A DNA stretch of 64,000 bases from Micrasema longulum (Eukaryota > Arthropoda > Insecta > Trichoptera > Brachycentridae): NCBI GenBank assembly GCA_022494885.1, contig JAGVSM010002817.1, positions 62,001 through 126,000 on the forward strand, given 5' to 3'. Both the position numbers and the translations under genes were made by a program. The notes beneath the pieces are model-generated. The model ran no database searches. It was not told the origin of the DNA and saw only the letters and a program-made list of their open reading frames with translations. Shown piece by piece: positions 52,571 through 63,250 of this stretch (position 1 is the first letter of the stretch; each line of letters starts with the position of its first letter).

Positions 52571-52855
52571 ATATTTGGTTTGGACATATTAAGCTAATGG
52601 CCCTTTTCATACATGCCACGCAAATCCACCCGGCCCGGTAACTTTCCGCGTTCATCCTACAAACGCATACACGAGTCAGCTTTTGTAGGGTGAACCCGGT
52701 AAAATTACCGCGCCAGGTGGATTGGCGTGGCATGTGTGAAAAGGGCCAATGGGCGACGAAAGAACGGCCAAAAAGATATATTGAATGGAGAAAACGAGAA
52801 AGACATAGCATGACCTAATCCAACACATACACGAAGATGGACGGAAAACGCATGA
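52571..52855 (+). pseudogene. RTE-like LINE fragment, interrupted by a MITE
   Basis: ATTTGGTTTGGACATATTAAG, then after the MITE at 52599 GGCGACGAAAGAACGGCCAA with AAAGATATATTGAATGG and GAAAACGAGAAAGACAT. Joined in concept, the pieces follow the RTE C-terminal order (GH(V/I)-like, GDERTAKKIY, then the Arg/Lys-rich segment) seen at 12.7 kb. Frames are broken. Confidence 0.65.
52599..52747. mobile_element. 149-bp near-palindromic MITE inside an RTE fragment
   Basis: GGCCCTTTTCATACATGCCA on the left and GGCCCTTTTCACACATGCCA from the right. The inverted match continues through CCTACAAA to the centre, so the whole element is a hairpin. AAT flanks both sides (52596-52598 and 52748-52750), a 3-bp duplication. 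Ends of the GGCCC type with 3-bp duplications suggest PIF/Harbinger, although TTA/TAA would be the typical target. Confidence 0.85.
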
Positions 52856-52997
52856 TAGTTTGTTATATGTATAATATATTTTTAATTTATTGTTATTAAC
52901 CTCGGTCACATTTAAAAAGACTTTATTTCAAGATTTCGTATTCAATTTATAATATAGCTATATGTATTGGGTTTGAGTTAAATACACTGTTACTTCG

Positions 52998-53300
52998 ACG
53001 GTCTCCACGTATACTATCAAATCTAATGGTTCATTTATTCTAACAACCTGACGTCAAATACTAAATTCTTTTAGGGATGCTGGTGTTCGAGTAGAGTACA
53101 TTTTGCGAGGTTACAGGAGAGCGAAAACAAAGTTGATGTTTTTTTTAGGAAGCTATCAGATACTGTAGAATTGCCAAACATGTATCCATCGTTATTTAAT
53201 TCTACAGTATCTGATAGCTTCTTGAAAAACTATTAAGCTTTGTGTTTGCTCTCCTGTAAACCTTGCAAAATGCAGATTCGATAGTATACGTAGGGACTGT
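52998..53300. mobile_element. Foldback MITE with an insertion in its left arm
   Basis: Outer arm ACGGTCTCCACGTATACTATC (left) and ACAGTCCCTACGTATACTATC (from right). Inner arms 53099-53173 and 53198-53273 share ATTTTGC(G/A)AGG, ACAGGAGAGC, GAAGCTATCAGATACTGTAG. On the left, about 75 bp (53024-53098) separates outer and inner arm. On the right they are contiguous, so the left arm carries a small insertion or the right a deletion. Confidence 0.8.
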
Positions 53301-53334
53301 CAACTTATTTATTTACATATAGATTATTTTTTTT

Positions 53335-53395
53335 TTTTTGAGACATAAGTCCCAACCTCATGGGACCTGTGGTTGAGTTGGGACAAATAATGAAT
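53335..53395 (-). repeat. LINE-like 3' end fragment, family L copy 3
   Basis: AAGTCCCAACCTCATGGGACC and GTTGAGTTGGGACAAA resemble the TCCCAAACTCTATGAGG and GTTGGGTTGGGATACAA block of 23722-23895 in the same orientation, with a T-run on its 5' plus side. Confidence 0.4.
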
Positions 53396-53589
53396 TAATA
53401 CGGACATATAACATCTCCAAATATATGCAATCAGAGACACCATATCAATAAATTAAAAATATGTAAACTCGTATATGGCACATTATTTTAATAATCAGCA
53501 AACACCAAACATTTGACTGACAATAAATAAAAAATATCAAAAAAAGATAAAAGAGAAGTCTTATATATTAAAAACTCATCAAGGATTTT

Positions 53590-53785
53590 TTGTTTTTAAT
53601 AAAAAAGAAATATATAATTAGCGTGCTTATAATTTACCCAAATATTACAAATTTGGTGGGCATTTTCAACTAACGAATAACTCACTATTAGAAAATGGAA
53701 ATCAAGTTGGGGTAGAGTGGGACTCGAACCTCGGACCTCTGATTCGAGTCCGCAACACTAGCCACGGGACCACAACCAGACTTCC
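53590..53785 (-). mobile_element. tRNA-derived SINE, family D copy 3
   Basis: The minus-strand head GTCTGGTTGTGGTCCCGTGG, CTAGTGTTGCGGACTCGAAT, B box GAGGTTCGAGTCC, then CTACCCCAACTTGATTTCCA, TTTTCTAATAGTGAGTTATT and a body ending TATATTTCTTTTTTA. It is the third same-strand copy within 8 kb. Confidence 0.8.
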
Positions 53786-54339
53786 TATTCAGATCCCTTC
53801 CGCTAAGGCCGCTAAGGATATGATAGTTATGCAAGATATTCATTCATATTAGTAGATTACGATTAAATGATTATGCGACCATTCAAAAGTTGAATAAAAT
53901 CAGATATCAAAAATATCTGTAACACAGTTTATTTGTGTTTTTTTATTTTAATACATACCGATGCGGGTTTGTTTTTATAATCGACTTGAAATTAATTTAT
54001 TTTAAAGATTTATAATATTCACGCAATTCAGTCTCGAGTTCTTATTTTAGCTACGGTCATCAGTTTACATATTATTGAGCATATTTATTTCTTTATTGTG
54101 GTCATGTTTTAGTGTTATCCCTGTATGTGTACTTTAATTTAATTCCTTTTTAATGTCGCTATTGTTTTCTCAATACAAACGAAAAGCTGTATTAAAATAC
54201 GTACATTTAAATGATCACTCATATTCTGGTCTGAAACATACATCAGTTTAATTTGTGTATTTTATTGACTGCACATTTAATGTGCAATGGTAATATTTTA
54301 CGTCTGGCTTAAGTCGATAAAACGTAGCAAGCAACTGAA
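53786..54339. other. AT-rich DNA without recognised features
   Basis: No repeat relatives or coding signal. Confidence 0.45.
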
Positions 54340-54500
54340 GGGCAGTTGCACCAAAATAAGTTCAAAGTTTAATAAATGTTGCATTTTTCTGAAGGGTGTT
54401 GGTTTTATCTTTTTTTTCACCATTTTTTGTGCATTTTGATGAAAATTCAGCAATTATTTAACTTTCATCTAATTTATTTTTACATTGGTGCAACATGCTA
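54340..54500. mobile_element. MITE with GGGCAGTTGCACCAA end
   Basis: The left end GGGCAGTTGCACCAAAAT and the right end ATTGGTGCAACATG (inverse GTTGCACCAAT) bound an AT-rich interior of about 160 bp. The last few bases of the right terminus are degenerate. I recall similar GGGCAGTTGCACCA termini from lepidopteran MITEs, but cannot check that here. Confidence 0.6.
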
Positions 54501-54528
54501 TGATGAGATGGGCCATAGAAGTTAACCT

Positions 54529-54773
54529 GGGCCCCGATTACAACGGGAAGTTAACATTTATCTTCAATTTTATTTACAGAGTAAAATTAAGTTTTCTGTA
54601 TGAAAAGCAGAATATTCGTACATTTTTTTCTTCTAAACATTTTCAATTATAGGTTACCGACGAAGATATTTTAAATGTTCATGCAAATATACTCATTTTC
54701 GTAGACAAAAATTGATTTATCTTTATAGACAATCGAAGATAACTCTCTTAACTTCCCATTATAATTAGGGCCC
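54529..54773. mobile_element. MITE, family F copy 2
   Basis: Ends GGGCCCCGATTACAACGGG, AAGTTAAC and, from the right, GGGCCCTAATTATAATGGG, AAGTTAAGAGAGTTATCTTC. 245 bp. The interior shares AACATTTTCAATTATAGGTTACC with copy 1 at 12200-12440. It sits directly between two other MITEs. Confidence 0.8.
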
Positions 54774-54774
54774 T

Positions 54775-54884
54775 GGGCTGGTATTCTGAACGGAATTGCG
54801 CGCGAAGAGATCGCTATGTTAGCGTGTATTTAGTACGTAAAAATGCGTTTTCTACGCGCGCTTTTGCGTTAAGAATACCACCCC
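54775..54884. mobile_element. 110-bp foldback MITE
   Basis: GGGCTGGTATTCTGAACGGA and, from the right, GGGGTGGTATTCTTAACGCA; the arms continue through GCGCGCG. Immediately adjacent (1 bp) to the family F MITE. No flanking duplication could be defined. Confidence 0.75.
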
Positions 54885-55995
54885 TGGTATTGTAAACATA
54901 AACAGTGTATTCAACACGCCATGATGGGACGGCCAAAGTAGTTAACCTGGTATTTATCAGGGGCGAATTCTCCTTATAATCGATTATTTGCAGCTGACCA
55001 TATTTTGTTGCCATCGAAAGTAATGTTTTATGTTACATTATTATTAGGAAAAAACACACTACAAAAAAAAAACATTGCATTTCTTCGGTTAGTAAATTTA
55101 CTTCATACTCCTTTATTTCACACGGCGAGCCAGTTGCGCCTCTATCGACCAAATTACAGAAGATAACTCTGCTGAAGAAAAAACATGAATTTAAATACAC
55201 CTCGAACCCCAAAATATTACAATCATGTTCGAAAAATTACACTACGCGATTACAGTAAAATCTTGCAGCTTTCCTTAATGCAATTTAATCTTTCAACACT
55301 TCTTCATAAGGGCTATTATTCTTTTTTTAAATCTATTTGACTTAAGACGGTCCAAGGAAGGTGGCATTATACGCACTCGTTATGTGTGAGAAAAAGATTA
55401 CGAATATATTTTGTATGTCTTAACACGGAAGTTACAATAATAGGTACTTGATAAGTATCGGTAGTTTTGTGAAATTTGTTGTAAAATAAATGATAACGAA
55501 TTGATATTTCAATCCATAATATTAGGTATCAGTATAAATCCTTCAGTGGGTTTTAAAAAAACAAAGGATCGCTCAACAAAAATAAAGAATACATGATTTT
55601 TAAAATGTTTTTGTGCAGACTGATGACAGTTGAATTATAGGTTATTCTTCAGTATCTAATTAAACTTTCAAAATTATGTTTGAGTTATGATAAAAACGGT
55701 ACTAGTGTATAGTGTTAAGAATAAATATAATATGTATAAAGAATTAAAAAATGCAAGATTTATGTCGTTTTGTGAATATTAATGTCATATAAAAATCGAT
55801 GAAACATTGATTCTAAAAATGTAATTTATATTTTGTTTAGTGAACTATCGTACTCAGTAAGGAATACTTTTGAATAATGAATTTTTTCTCTTATTCACTA
55901 AGAAATAGTGTTTTATTTCAAGTATAGTATATTCAAAGTCAGACTTAAACAACGATGCACCAGTACGCTAATGAACTATACAGTTTTATACATGA
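54885..55995. other. AT-rich DNA; one short direct repeat of the MITE cluster flank
   Basis: 54913-54953 (CAACACGCCATGATGGGACG, AGTTAACCTGG) repeats 54491-54530 (CAACATGCTATGATGAGATG, AGTTAACCTGG) in direct orientation. The family F and 110-bp MITEs lie between the copies. The remainder is AT-rich without recognised features. Confidence 0.45.
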
Positions 55996-56070
55996 AATAG
56001 CCGTGCGGATGAGTCGTTGCTTTCTTTTGACTAGGGCGGGGGTTCGATTCATTACGGGTTCCAGTTTTTT
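55996..56070 (+). repeat. tRNA-like head of an unclassified SINE
   Basis: AATAGCCGTGCGGATGAGTC, TTTTGACTAGGGCGGGGGTT and CGATTC form a plausible A-box/B-box pair (GGGGTTCGATTC) followed by a T-run (56066-56075). No body matches another family here. It does not fold into a tRNA acceptor stem. Confidence 0.4.
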
Positions 56071-56198
56071 TTTTGCAATTATGTTTTCTTTTAAATGCAT
56101 TTTTTTGTTAATCAAATGTTTGTGCTACATTAGAAAATATTTTTACTGAAACTATTAGCCATTAGTGCCATTTGTTGATCAAATATAAAATAGACCCG

Positions 56199-56275
56199 TT
56201 TCACAACAGGCCAAGAGGCCCAATTACAGTGATAAATTACATTACAGAACACTGAGGCTTAAAAATCACATTTGT
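56199..56275 (-). mobile_element. tRNA-derived SINE, family B copy 3 (3' fragment)
   Basis: TTTCACAACAGGCCAAGAGG, CCCAATTACAGTGATAAATT, ACATTACAGAACACTGAGGC and TTAAAAATCACAT match the 3' half of 23384-23550 in the same orientation. The tRNA-like head is missing. Confidence 0.7.
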
Positions 56276-56764
56276 TTTTATTTTAAACTTTCCTATAACA
56301 AGACATAGGTCATGTAAAGACCTATGTATTCATTTCTAATACTAGTGTCTAGTAATAAGTACGTATCTTGTATGCTGTTAACTGGAATCTTGCCTCCTCG
56401 AGTTGGCCACAACCGGAGACAGGAGACCCATTAGAGTGGAAACTGATGCAGCTACTGTACATCCTCTTGACCGATACATTGACTACACATCTTAAGCGAG
56501 CGAACATTCAGAAGCCGCTACTATTAAGTCAAATTTGCATAAAAATGTCGTATGGGCTTCGTCCCCTTTTTTTATCATGTCCTTGACTTCGTTCATAAAT
56601 TATTCCCGCTAATGATTTTTGTCAAAGTTTCAAAGTCTCAACAGTAAATGTTTTTTCGTTTCAATTTGATTTGACATTGCTTCATTTGTTTTCTCCTATA
56701 TATTCATGAGTTATCTAAAAAAATGTGTAATTTGTTGTATCCGCTTTTGATCCGCTCCGGTTGA
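56276..56764. other. Mixed unique DNA
   Basis: A 9-bp hairpin (ACATAGGTC and inverse) lies at about 56303-56327. A 72-codon frame at 56368-56586 is unrecognised. Confidence 0.4.
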
Positions 56765-56950
56765 AATGTAATATTTATTGAAAAGGGTGTTTAACACCGC
56801 AATATTTCATATTTAGGCACCTAAAGGGTAAGACTAATCATCTTGCCTTAATGTAACTAAAAATGATTGAAGTTGCGGTATTAGTATTAGTCTTCAAAAG
56901 CTGTGCCCTAAACACCATTAGGTGCTGATAAGGAAATAATAGTATTTTTT
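56765..56950 (+). mobile_element. tRNA-derived SINE, family A copy 8 (3' portion)
   Basis: TGAAATGTAATATTTATTGA, AAAGGGTGTTTAACACCG, TAGGCACCTAAAGGGTAAGA, CTAATCATCTTGCCTTAATG, TAACTAAAAATGATTGA, GTGCCCTAAACACCATTAGG and TGCTGATAAGGAAAT follow the family A body. The tRNA head is absent and the copy is clearly diverged. Confidence 0.65.
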
Positions 56951-58420
56951 TCGTAAATAGTTATTTCACATCAATCGGGATAGTTTTTTTTTATCAGTTT
57001 TCAAATGATTTTTTATTTGTTTGAAAAAGTTTTTTTTTTTTTAATGATACGCATATTATATTTATTAATTTTATACTTAACGTTATTACCTATATGATGG
57101 GGCAGGATGCTAGTGTTGAAAGAGGGAGTTCGTTTTACAATTTATGTTACAGTTACCTTTTTCTAATATTTTGTATGTTTGTTATAAATAATGTAATTAT
57201 CGTTAATTTAGTCTTAACCGGAGCTTTGTGTATCTAGTATCTTCCATCTACATTTTAAACTCTAATCTTCCTCACCTAAGCTGCTTTTGACAGACATTCT
57301 CGAACAAGGCCATTAACAACTTATTTATTCACGTGTCTCTATTATTCGGTAATTATTCAATAAAATATTTCTTCGATTATGTTATTTTGAATTTTCGTTG
57401 TGTTTGCTTTCTTTTCTCTAAGTTCAATGCCATCGAGTTAAAAAAACCTGTGTAAATAAAGCATTTCATTGAATTGTTTATAAGCACGTCTTGTTTTATC
57501 AATAAATTTGTATACGATTTATTGTAATAATGTTTACGCATTCGGCGCCTACGCTACATAGTAAAATATTTTAACAACTATTTCATTTGAGTTAACGTAT
57601 CGCGTCTGTCTCGTCACTCGTCAACATGCATTAGAATTATTTTCATACTTTACAAATCTTTTAAGAAATTGTTCTTTTGATAGTGCGATTATTATATATT
57701 ATTACTGCGCAGTTCGCACCCTTCGATCAAATCCTTTCGCTGAATCAAAATAAAACATTATACAGGGTGCTTAGGGAGTAAAGCGTAATAACCGGTCTAC
57801 GGTATACTGTCAACCCAGCCCTTAGTGAGTGATGCGTCATGTACCGAGTAGCGGTGCATTGCACCCTTCGCCTCCGTCCGACGTTGGATTAGTAACCCAG
57901 TTTAGGGATGTTGCACTAGGGGACACAGTAAATGGGATCGTCATCTGTGGATAAACATCGGATCGATGTGGAGACAATAGCTTGACTCACCTACGCCCTC
58001 CTGCCTCTGTACACTCACTATTTGTATTTAGGTACGTCATTTACTCGTAGATTAGTTCTTAACAATGAATTGACAGGCGCCATTCGGCAATTGCAAAATA
58101 TTGTAAAAAGGTATCTTATCTTTCATTGTTTTAAATGTGCTGCATTGAACGCTCCGTTACTGTCAGCGAATGATTCTCCTTCGTCTTTATTTGAATGGCC
58201 TGTAAAGCAATTTACTATTGTCAACATATTATAAATATGACTCACTAAACAGACGTAAACTCAACACGTCAATATCCTTTCATTTGTTTCCGATGCAACA
58301 ATGAGGCGTTTTATTCGAACATCGCTTTGTTATGCACTTTTCAGAATTCCATTTGTTGAACCTTGCATGGTGATGCTGAGCAAATAGAACTTGTGTCGGG
58401 AATCGAGACAAATAAAGTTC
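56951..58420. other. AT-rich DNA, then a mixed-composition block
   Basis: 57768-58020 is GC-richer. It begins TTATACAGGGTGCTTAGGGA, a string that resembles the ACAGGGTG-type termini of some insect DNA elements, but no inverse was found. No gene recognised. The 70-codon frame 58022-58234 is unremarkable. Confidence 0.35.
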
Positions 58421-58422
58421 TA

Positions 58423-58560
58423 GAACCTTCGGGTTCCATATGACCCTCCTGGGAGGGGCCTGTCGGTGAAGCCCAACCCTTATTTGAACAGCTTCACCGA
58501 CACATTTGTTTAATTATGTCTGCTAGAAACTGCTTTCGGTGGAGGGTTCGTCTCCCGCTG
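58423..58560 (+). other. Cluster of GC-rich hairpins (possible structured RNA or element remnant)
   Basis: Three consecutive perfect stems. GAACC-TTCG-GGTTC (58423-58436) has a UUCG-type tetraloop. CCCTC-CTGG-GAGGG spans 58444-58457. TGTCGGTGAAGC is paired with GCTTCACCGACA (58461-58472 and 58491-58502, 18-nt loop). A further GGAG...CTCC pair lies near 58545. Such density is unusual against the AT-rich background. No repeat copies in the window. Confidence 0.4.
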
Positions 58561-60077
58561 AGGGGAAAATAAATTGTTTAAAAATTATCGCGACAAAAAC
58601 CGATGTTCGTTTAAACGTTTTTTATGCTTACATCGCATCGTAAAAAAATCATCCAAAGCATACATCCCTCTTAAAAATGCACAAAGTTAATCACATATAA
58701 CATGATTATCAAATAATGACGGTTACATTTTTTATTTATATTTTATTTTATTTAACAAACTTACGGACAATGTCCAATTTAAACAAATCATATAACGAAA
58801 AACAATAATAATACAGTCACAAGTAATAGAAGCAATACAACAAAGAAAAGCAAAGACGAATTAATACATTAGACTGGCATTATGGAATCCAGGTTAATTC
58901 TATAAAAGTACAGTAAATTTATTGGGAATATTTTTTTTTAGTTTGTTTGTAAAAATAAATAAATTTACAACCAAAATAATTAAGATCTTGATTTTCATTT
59001 CATAGCGGCTCATAATATTTTAGTTTATTTTTTCATGTTTTTAATTAAAAAAATGCTATGATATATGTAATATTTTAACTAATTTTATCTGTTTAATTAA
59101 CATTAAAAAATTATAACGCACTTATTATATCATTAATTTGCCCGATCAAATCCTTCTGTTAACATATTGTCTACAAACTATTGAACCCTCCTAAGGATCA
59201 ACTCCATCCGACATATTAACATGTTCCTTTCATACCGTGTGGCGTCTACCGGTTTGCTAATCCCTTGCGGCTCAGGGTAATCGTAAACCAAGTTATTGTT
59301 TGTGTTTAATTAGGTCAATTTGGTTAACTTTCATGACTAAATTTAATGCTAATCATAATTTTATTGTTTTGTCTTTTATAAATACTTATTTATTATGTAG
59401 GTACCAGCGGCGAGTCGTCGAAATAAGCGATTATGCACAGCTTACCATTATATTTGACTTTCTATAATACTGTTTATAGGAACTATGTTAATGGGAAAAT
59501 AATTAAAATATTGTTTACTTATTTCAAATCACCACCACGGTTTATAGCTTCCCACAAAAAAAAACTATAAAGTGCGCCCAGCCCGTTCTCAGTGAACGAT
59601 GAAACTAGCCGATTACATTAGCTTATTCCTCCATACAAAAAAGTACACTGTATTTTACACCTTAACCTAGTCGCGATTTTTCAGTGCTAAAGCGATCCTG
59701 CAGATTACAAATATTATTTGCAGATTTTTCTATTTGCAAACTAGTATTTCGATCAATTTTTCTGAAGGACTATTTTTCTTTGGTGGGATACCGTTGACAT
59801 ATTATGTATCATATAGGACATGTGGCGTTCGAAGTGGCCGTTTGTGGCATTATTCATTTTAAAAGGAATCGGCCAGTGCTCAGTGTTGACATTTCAATCA
59901 TATTGCAAATATCTGCTGAATGTCATTTTGGTATTTTTTAATAAACTTTTGTACAAGTGTTGCATTAAAATAATGTAGAATAAAGCTACGTATATCACTA
60001 AGTCAATAATATTTTTTGTATTAGTTGATTTCCACAGAACCGCGTGAAAAATATCCATTTATAATTATATTACTTAT
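58561..60077. other. AT-rich DNA without clear features
   Basis: A LINE-like A-rich tail in minus orientation is possible at 58730-58775 (TTTATTTATATTTTATTTTA). Mixed-composition patches occur at 59215-59290 and 59570-59640. No frames of note. Confidence 0.4.
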
Positions 60078-60469
60078 ATATCGTGGGTATTTTGGCAAAA
60101 AACGTTAACTCGAAAATATGCGAATTTGACTTAATAAAGTAAAGTTGTAAAGTTTTTAACGCTCTACAAACTGGGAAAAATACACTAAGTCATATTAAAT
60201 TTCACATATATGTAGTTTTAAAAATAAATTTAAGGTTAAGTCGTATACTCGGTATTTTATTCAGGCTAAAAGCTTTAAATAACTTAATCTTAAATAAATA
60301 TAAAATTAAAAAACGGATAAATTAAAAACATGTTCTTAAATGAGCACTTAATATCTTAGTATATTTAAATAAGATATAAAAGAGTAAAATTGGAAAAAAA
60401 ACTAAAATGCTTGATTTCTCAAAATAGGGATTTGAGAGTTAAAGCTTTTTGCCAGTATACCCACGATAT
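60078..60469. mobile_element. 392-bp MITE with about 34-bp inverted ends
   Basis: The left end ATATCGTGGGTATTTTGGCA, AAAAACGTTAACTC and, from the right, ATATCGTGGGTATACTGGCA, AAAAGCTTTAACTC. The interior is very AT-rich and non-coding. Target duplication unclear because the flanks are AT-rich themselves. Confidence 0.8.
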
Positions 60470-60987
60470 TACCTATGTACTTATATGTAGGTACAAATTA
60501 ATTATCATTTTTTGTACATTACCTATAAAATAAATCCCTGCTCGCTACTGGTAGGTACGCTAGCATATATTTACATTGGCATTACTTTTTTGCCTGTGAA
60601 AATTTCTTCTTACTAACTAAAACTCAATACTGTGTGCACGACATTGCAACGCTACTGTAAGATACGAGTAAGTATACCCCCAGCCCCCAGCTATTGTGTA
60701 AACGTATCACATTTCCCAATTCAATCAAACTTTTTCATTTTTGTCGCCACCCTATTGATTAATGTATTTGTCCGTGTATTCCAGTTCGCCGAGTGCCTCG
60801 TTTCACCCCCGCAGGCGAATTTGAATTTAAATTGGTTTATTTGCGAGGCCAATAAGGGGCTGGCTTACCCCACTGAATAAGGATTAGGTTTGCTACACAC
60901 ATGCCAGTTTTTAGATCATCGTCACTCGATCAGACTTCGATAGGATCATACAAATCTCCTAAAATCAATTATTTATCTTTTTCATTT
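60470..60987. other. Mixed DNA, no recognised gene
   Basis: 60770-60890 is less AT-rich (CGCCGAGTGCCTCGTTTCAC, GAGGCCAATAAGGGGCTGG) and falls in an 82-codon plus frame (60632-60880) that I do not recognise. Confidence 0.35.
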
Positions 60988-61371
60988 AATGAGGAAGATC
61001 AGTGGTTTTTTTTATTTGTTAATAGACTATCAAACTAAACCAAACTTTTTGTTTTCATGTTTCGTATTATCATAGTTAAGTTTTCTTATTTTTTTATTAC
61101 TTAAGACGTCACTTGTTATCTTCGATGAGTTGTCCCGATTGGTGGATTGACTTTCCGAAATCGAAAATCAATTACAATACTGTATCATTGGTTGATTTAG
61201 AAGTACTTATGACGACAATTAAAGTAGTTCATGTTTATTAAAATCGTTTTTATTAATTTTTTCATACATTTTCGATAAACTTCGCCATATAATTAAAAAT
61301 GCTCTATTTTTTACCGCGAATAAAAAACCATTTTTCATATCCAAAATCCCGTAGCACTGAACTTCCTCATT
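60988..61371 (-). mobile_element. MITE, family I copy 3 (complete)
   Basis: Terminal repeats AATGAGGAAGATCAGTGG (left) and, from the right, AATGAGGAAGTTCAGTGC. Read on the minus strand its interior follows 33983-34375 (GCGGTAAAAAATAGAGC, GGCGAAGTTTATCG, TTTTAATAAACATGAACT). With ends taken as ATGAGG, TA flanks both sides (left 60987-60988, right 61371-61372), a Tc1/mariner-type duplication. 384 bp, no coding capacity. Confidence 0.82.
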
Positions 61372-63154
61372 ATTATAGTGGTAATAAGGTTACTAAGGTA
61401 ATTTTGCATAAACCCATCGCAGTTTTACTGCTATATTGCATTGATCCATTAATACCTTTATACTTTGTGAATACGCATACTAGACTCGCATTGAAAAAAA
61501 CAACCCAGGACCGATATTTCAAAAACGCACTGAATTTTAAATAATTTATTCCCTTCAATTACTTTAAAGTCCGCTTGTCAATGTTTTCCTTGCAAATATT
61601 TTAGAACTTCCATATTCTTTTTAATGTTTTTTACTTCCAAATCAGTTTCTTCGGATGATACATTACAGTGTGTACATCAGATGTATATTCTCAATTTCAT
61701 TGCATATTTATGTGAATAATATTATATTTTTATCAATGAAATGAATTGATTACATTATTTGGTCGATGATCCTGCGCTGGCGTTAATCTTTGAATATTTA
61801 AGTTTTTATAAGAATATTTGCTGTATATTATATTTCATTGATTAATTATAATATTGCGCATGTTTTAACATTTATTGTTCCGTGTAATCACTGCGACTCG
61901 TAATTAAATAATTCACGTTATTTTGCATAAATTTACAAACTGGTTTTTTCTTTACTTCTCAATACGGGTTCGGAGACCTATCTACCAAAATTATTGCACA
62001 TAAACTATAAACCTATTTGAATCTATAAACCATGTGTTTAAATAAAACAGCTTTTTGCGCAAATCTTCGCCAGTCAGTTGGACGCGAGTAAAACACTGTC
62101 CGTGTCTAAAATATGTCGAACTGATTGGAGCTTTTGCGTTGCTCATCTTTGCGAGATGCCGAAATTAATCTGGGCGTGAGCTTCGCCGCTGGCCACTGCA
62201 ATTTGTAATGGCATAATAATAATTATCACTCTTTACTTCATAAAAATTTAACTTTTCCCTCTAACCAATTATTTCAGGAAGCTGAACTTTTAAAGCTACG
62301 AGTAATTTATTGCCAGCAATGTCTTAAATATGTTTTTATACGCCAACATTTATTTCCTAAATAAATTAATCGATCTAGTCAAAGATTGAATAGTTTACTT
62401 GAAATCCCTTATTATAAATCCAGACTCAGCCAAAGACACTCATTTTTCATAGCTCCAAAACTGTTCCAAGGCATTTCATAAGGACATTATGATAGAGATT
62501 AATTATTTGAATTTGTTTCGATGAAATTTTTTGTTGAAATTATAGATAAAAAAAGAACTTTTTATTTTAATTAATAGAATATACTTTTACTGTAATTTTC
62601 TTATTTTCAACGACAAAAAAAAAGTGTTTTAATATTAGCATTCATTGTTGAACTTTTTGATATCTATCGTAGTATTCCAGTAGACTTTATTTAAATTAAT
62701 AATAAAATGTATACCCACACACCGGCAATGCCTTTGTGGGAGTTTTTGTTGTGTAAATGTATATATTTTTATATATTTGTAACTTATGTACATCTATTGT
62801 AAAAAGAAAATTATAAAAAATGAAAAGGGTATGTTTTAAACCTTACATCAATTCATTACTAAAATTAAACATGTCAATCGATTATTATAAGATGATATGT
62901 TGTATAATTTTAAGTTATTTTTTTTATAAATCTTGGGTAAAAAGAAAATGTATGTTTTAAAAAAATAAGCCAAATATGTAAGTATTATAATTTTTTTTAA
63001 AGGCAGATATGCCGTTTATGTTAATAAAATAAAATAAAATTGCGAATGAATTATTTCTGAAAATCTTTGAATGAACTAATAAACCAAATGATCGTAAGTC
63101 GTTCTTAAAAAACGTATCTCCCCCAAAATAGTTCACCATAAAACCAGAAGGGTT
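61372..63154. other. AT-rich DNA with one mixed-composition block
   Basis: 62060-62220 is unique and balanced (CGCCAGTCAGTTGGACGCG, TCTGGGCGTGAGCTTCGCC). The rest is AT-rich. No recognisable frame. Confidence 0.35.
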
Positions 63155-63250
63155 GGAGGATCTCTCGGCAGCCCCCGTGATATTATAGTTAAGACGCTTG
63201 TTTGCCAAGTTTTTAAGACCCCAAGACGGGATCGATTCTCGGGGACATCA
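63155..63250 (+). repeat. tRNA-like head of an unclassified SINE (single copy)
   Basis: TCTCGGCAGCCCCCGTGATA, TTATAGTTAAGACGCTTG and a B-box-like GGGATCGATTCTC, bounded by CCCC and GGGG stretches. It resembles the promoter head of a tRNA-derived SINE. No body family match here, and no convincing cloverleaf. Confidence 0.4.

Noticed and set aside
57768..58020. DNA element starting with ACAGGGTGCTTAGGG
   Set aside because: No inverted right end, no duplication and no second copy in the window.
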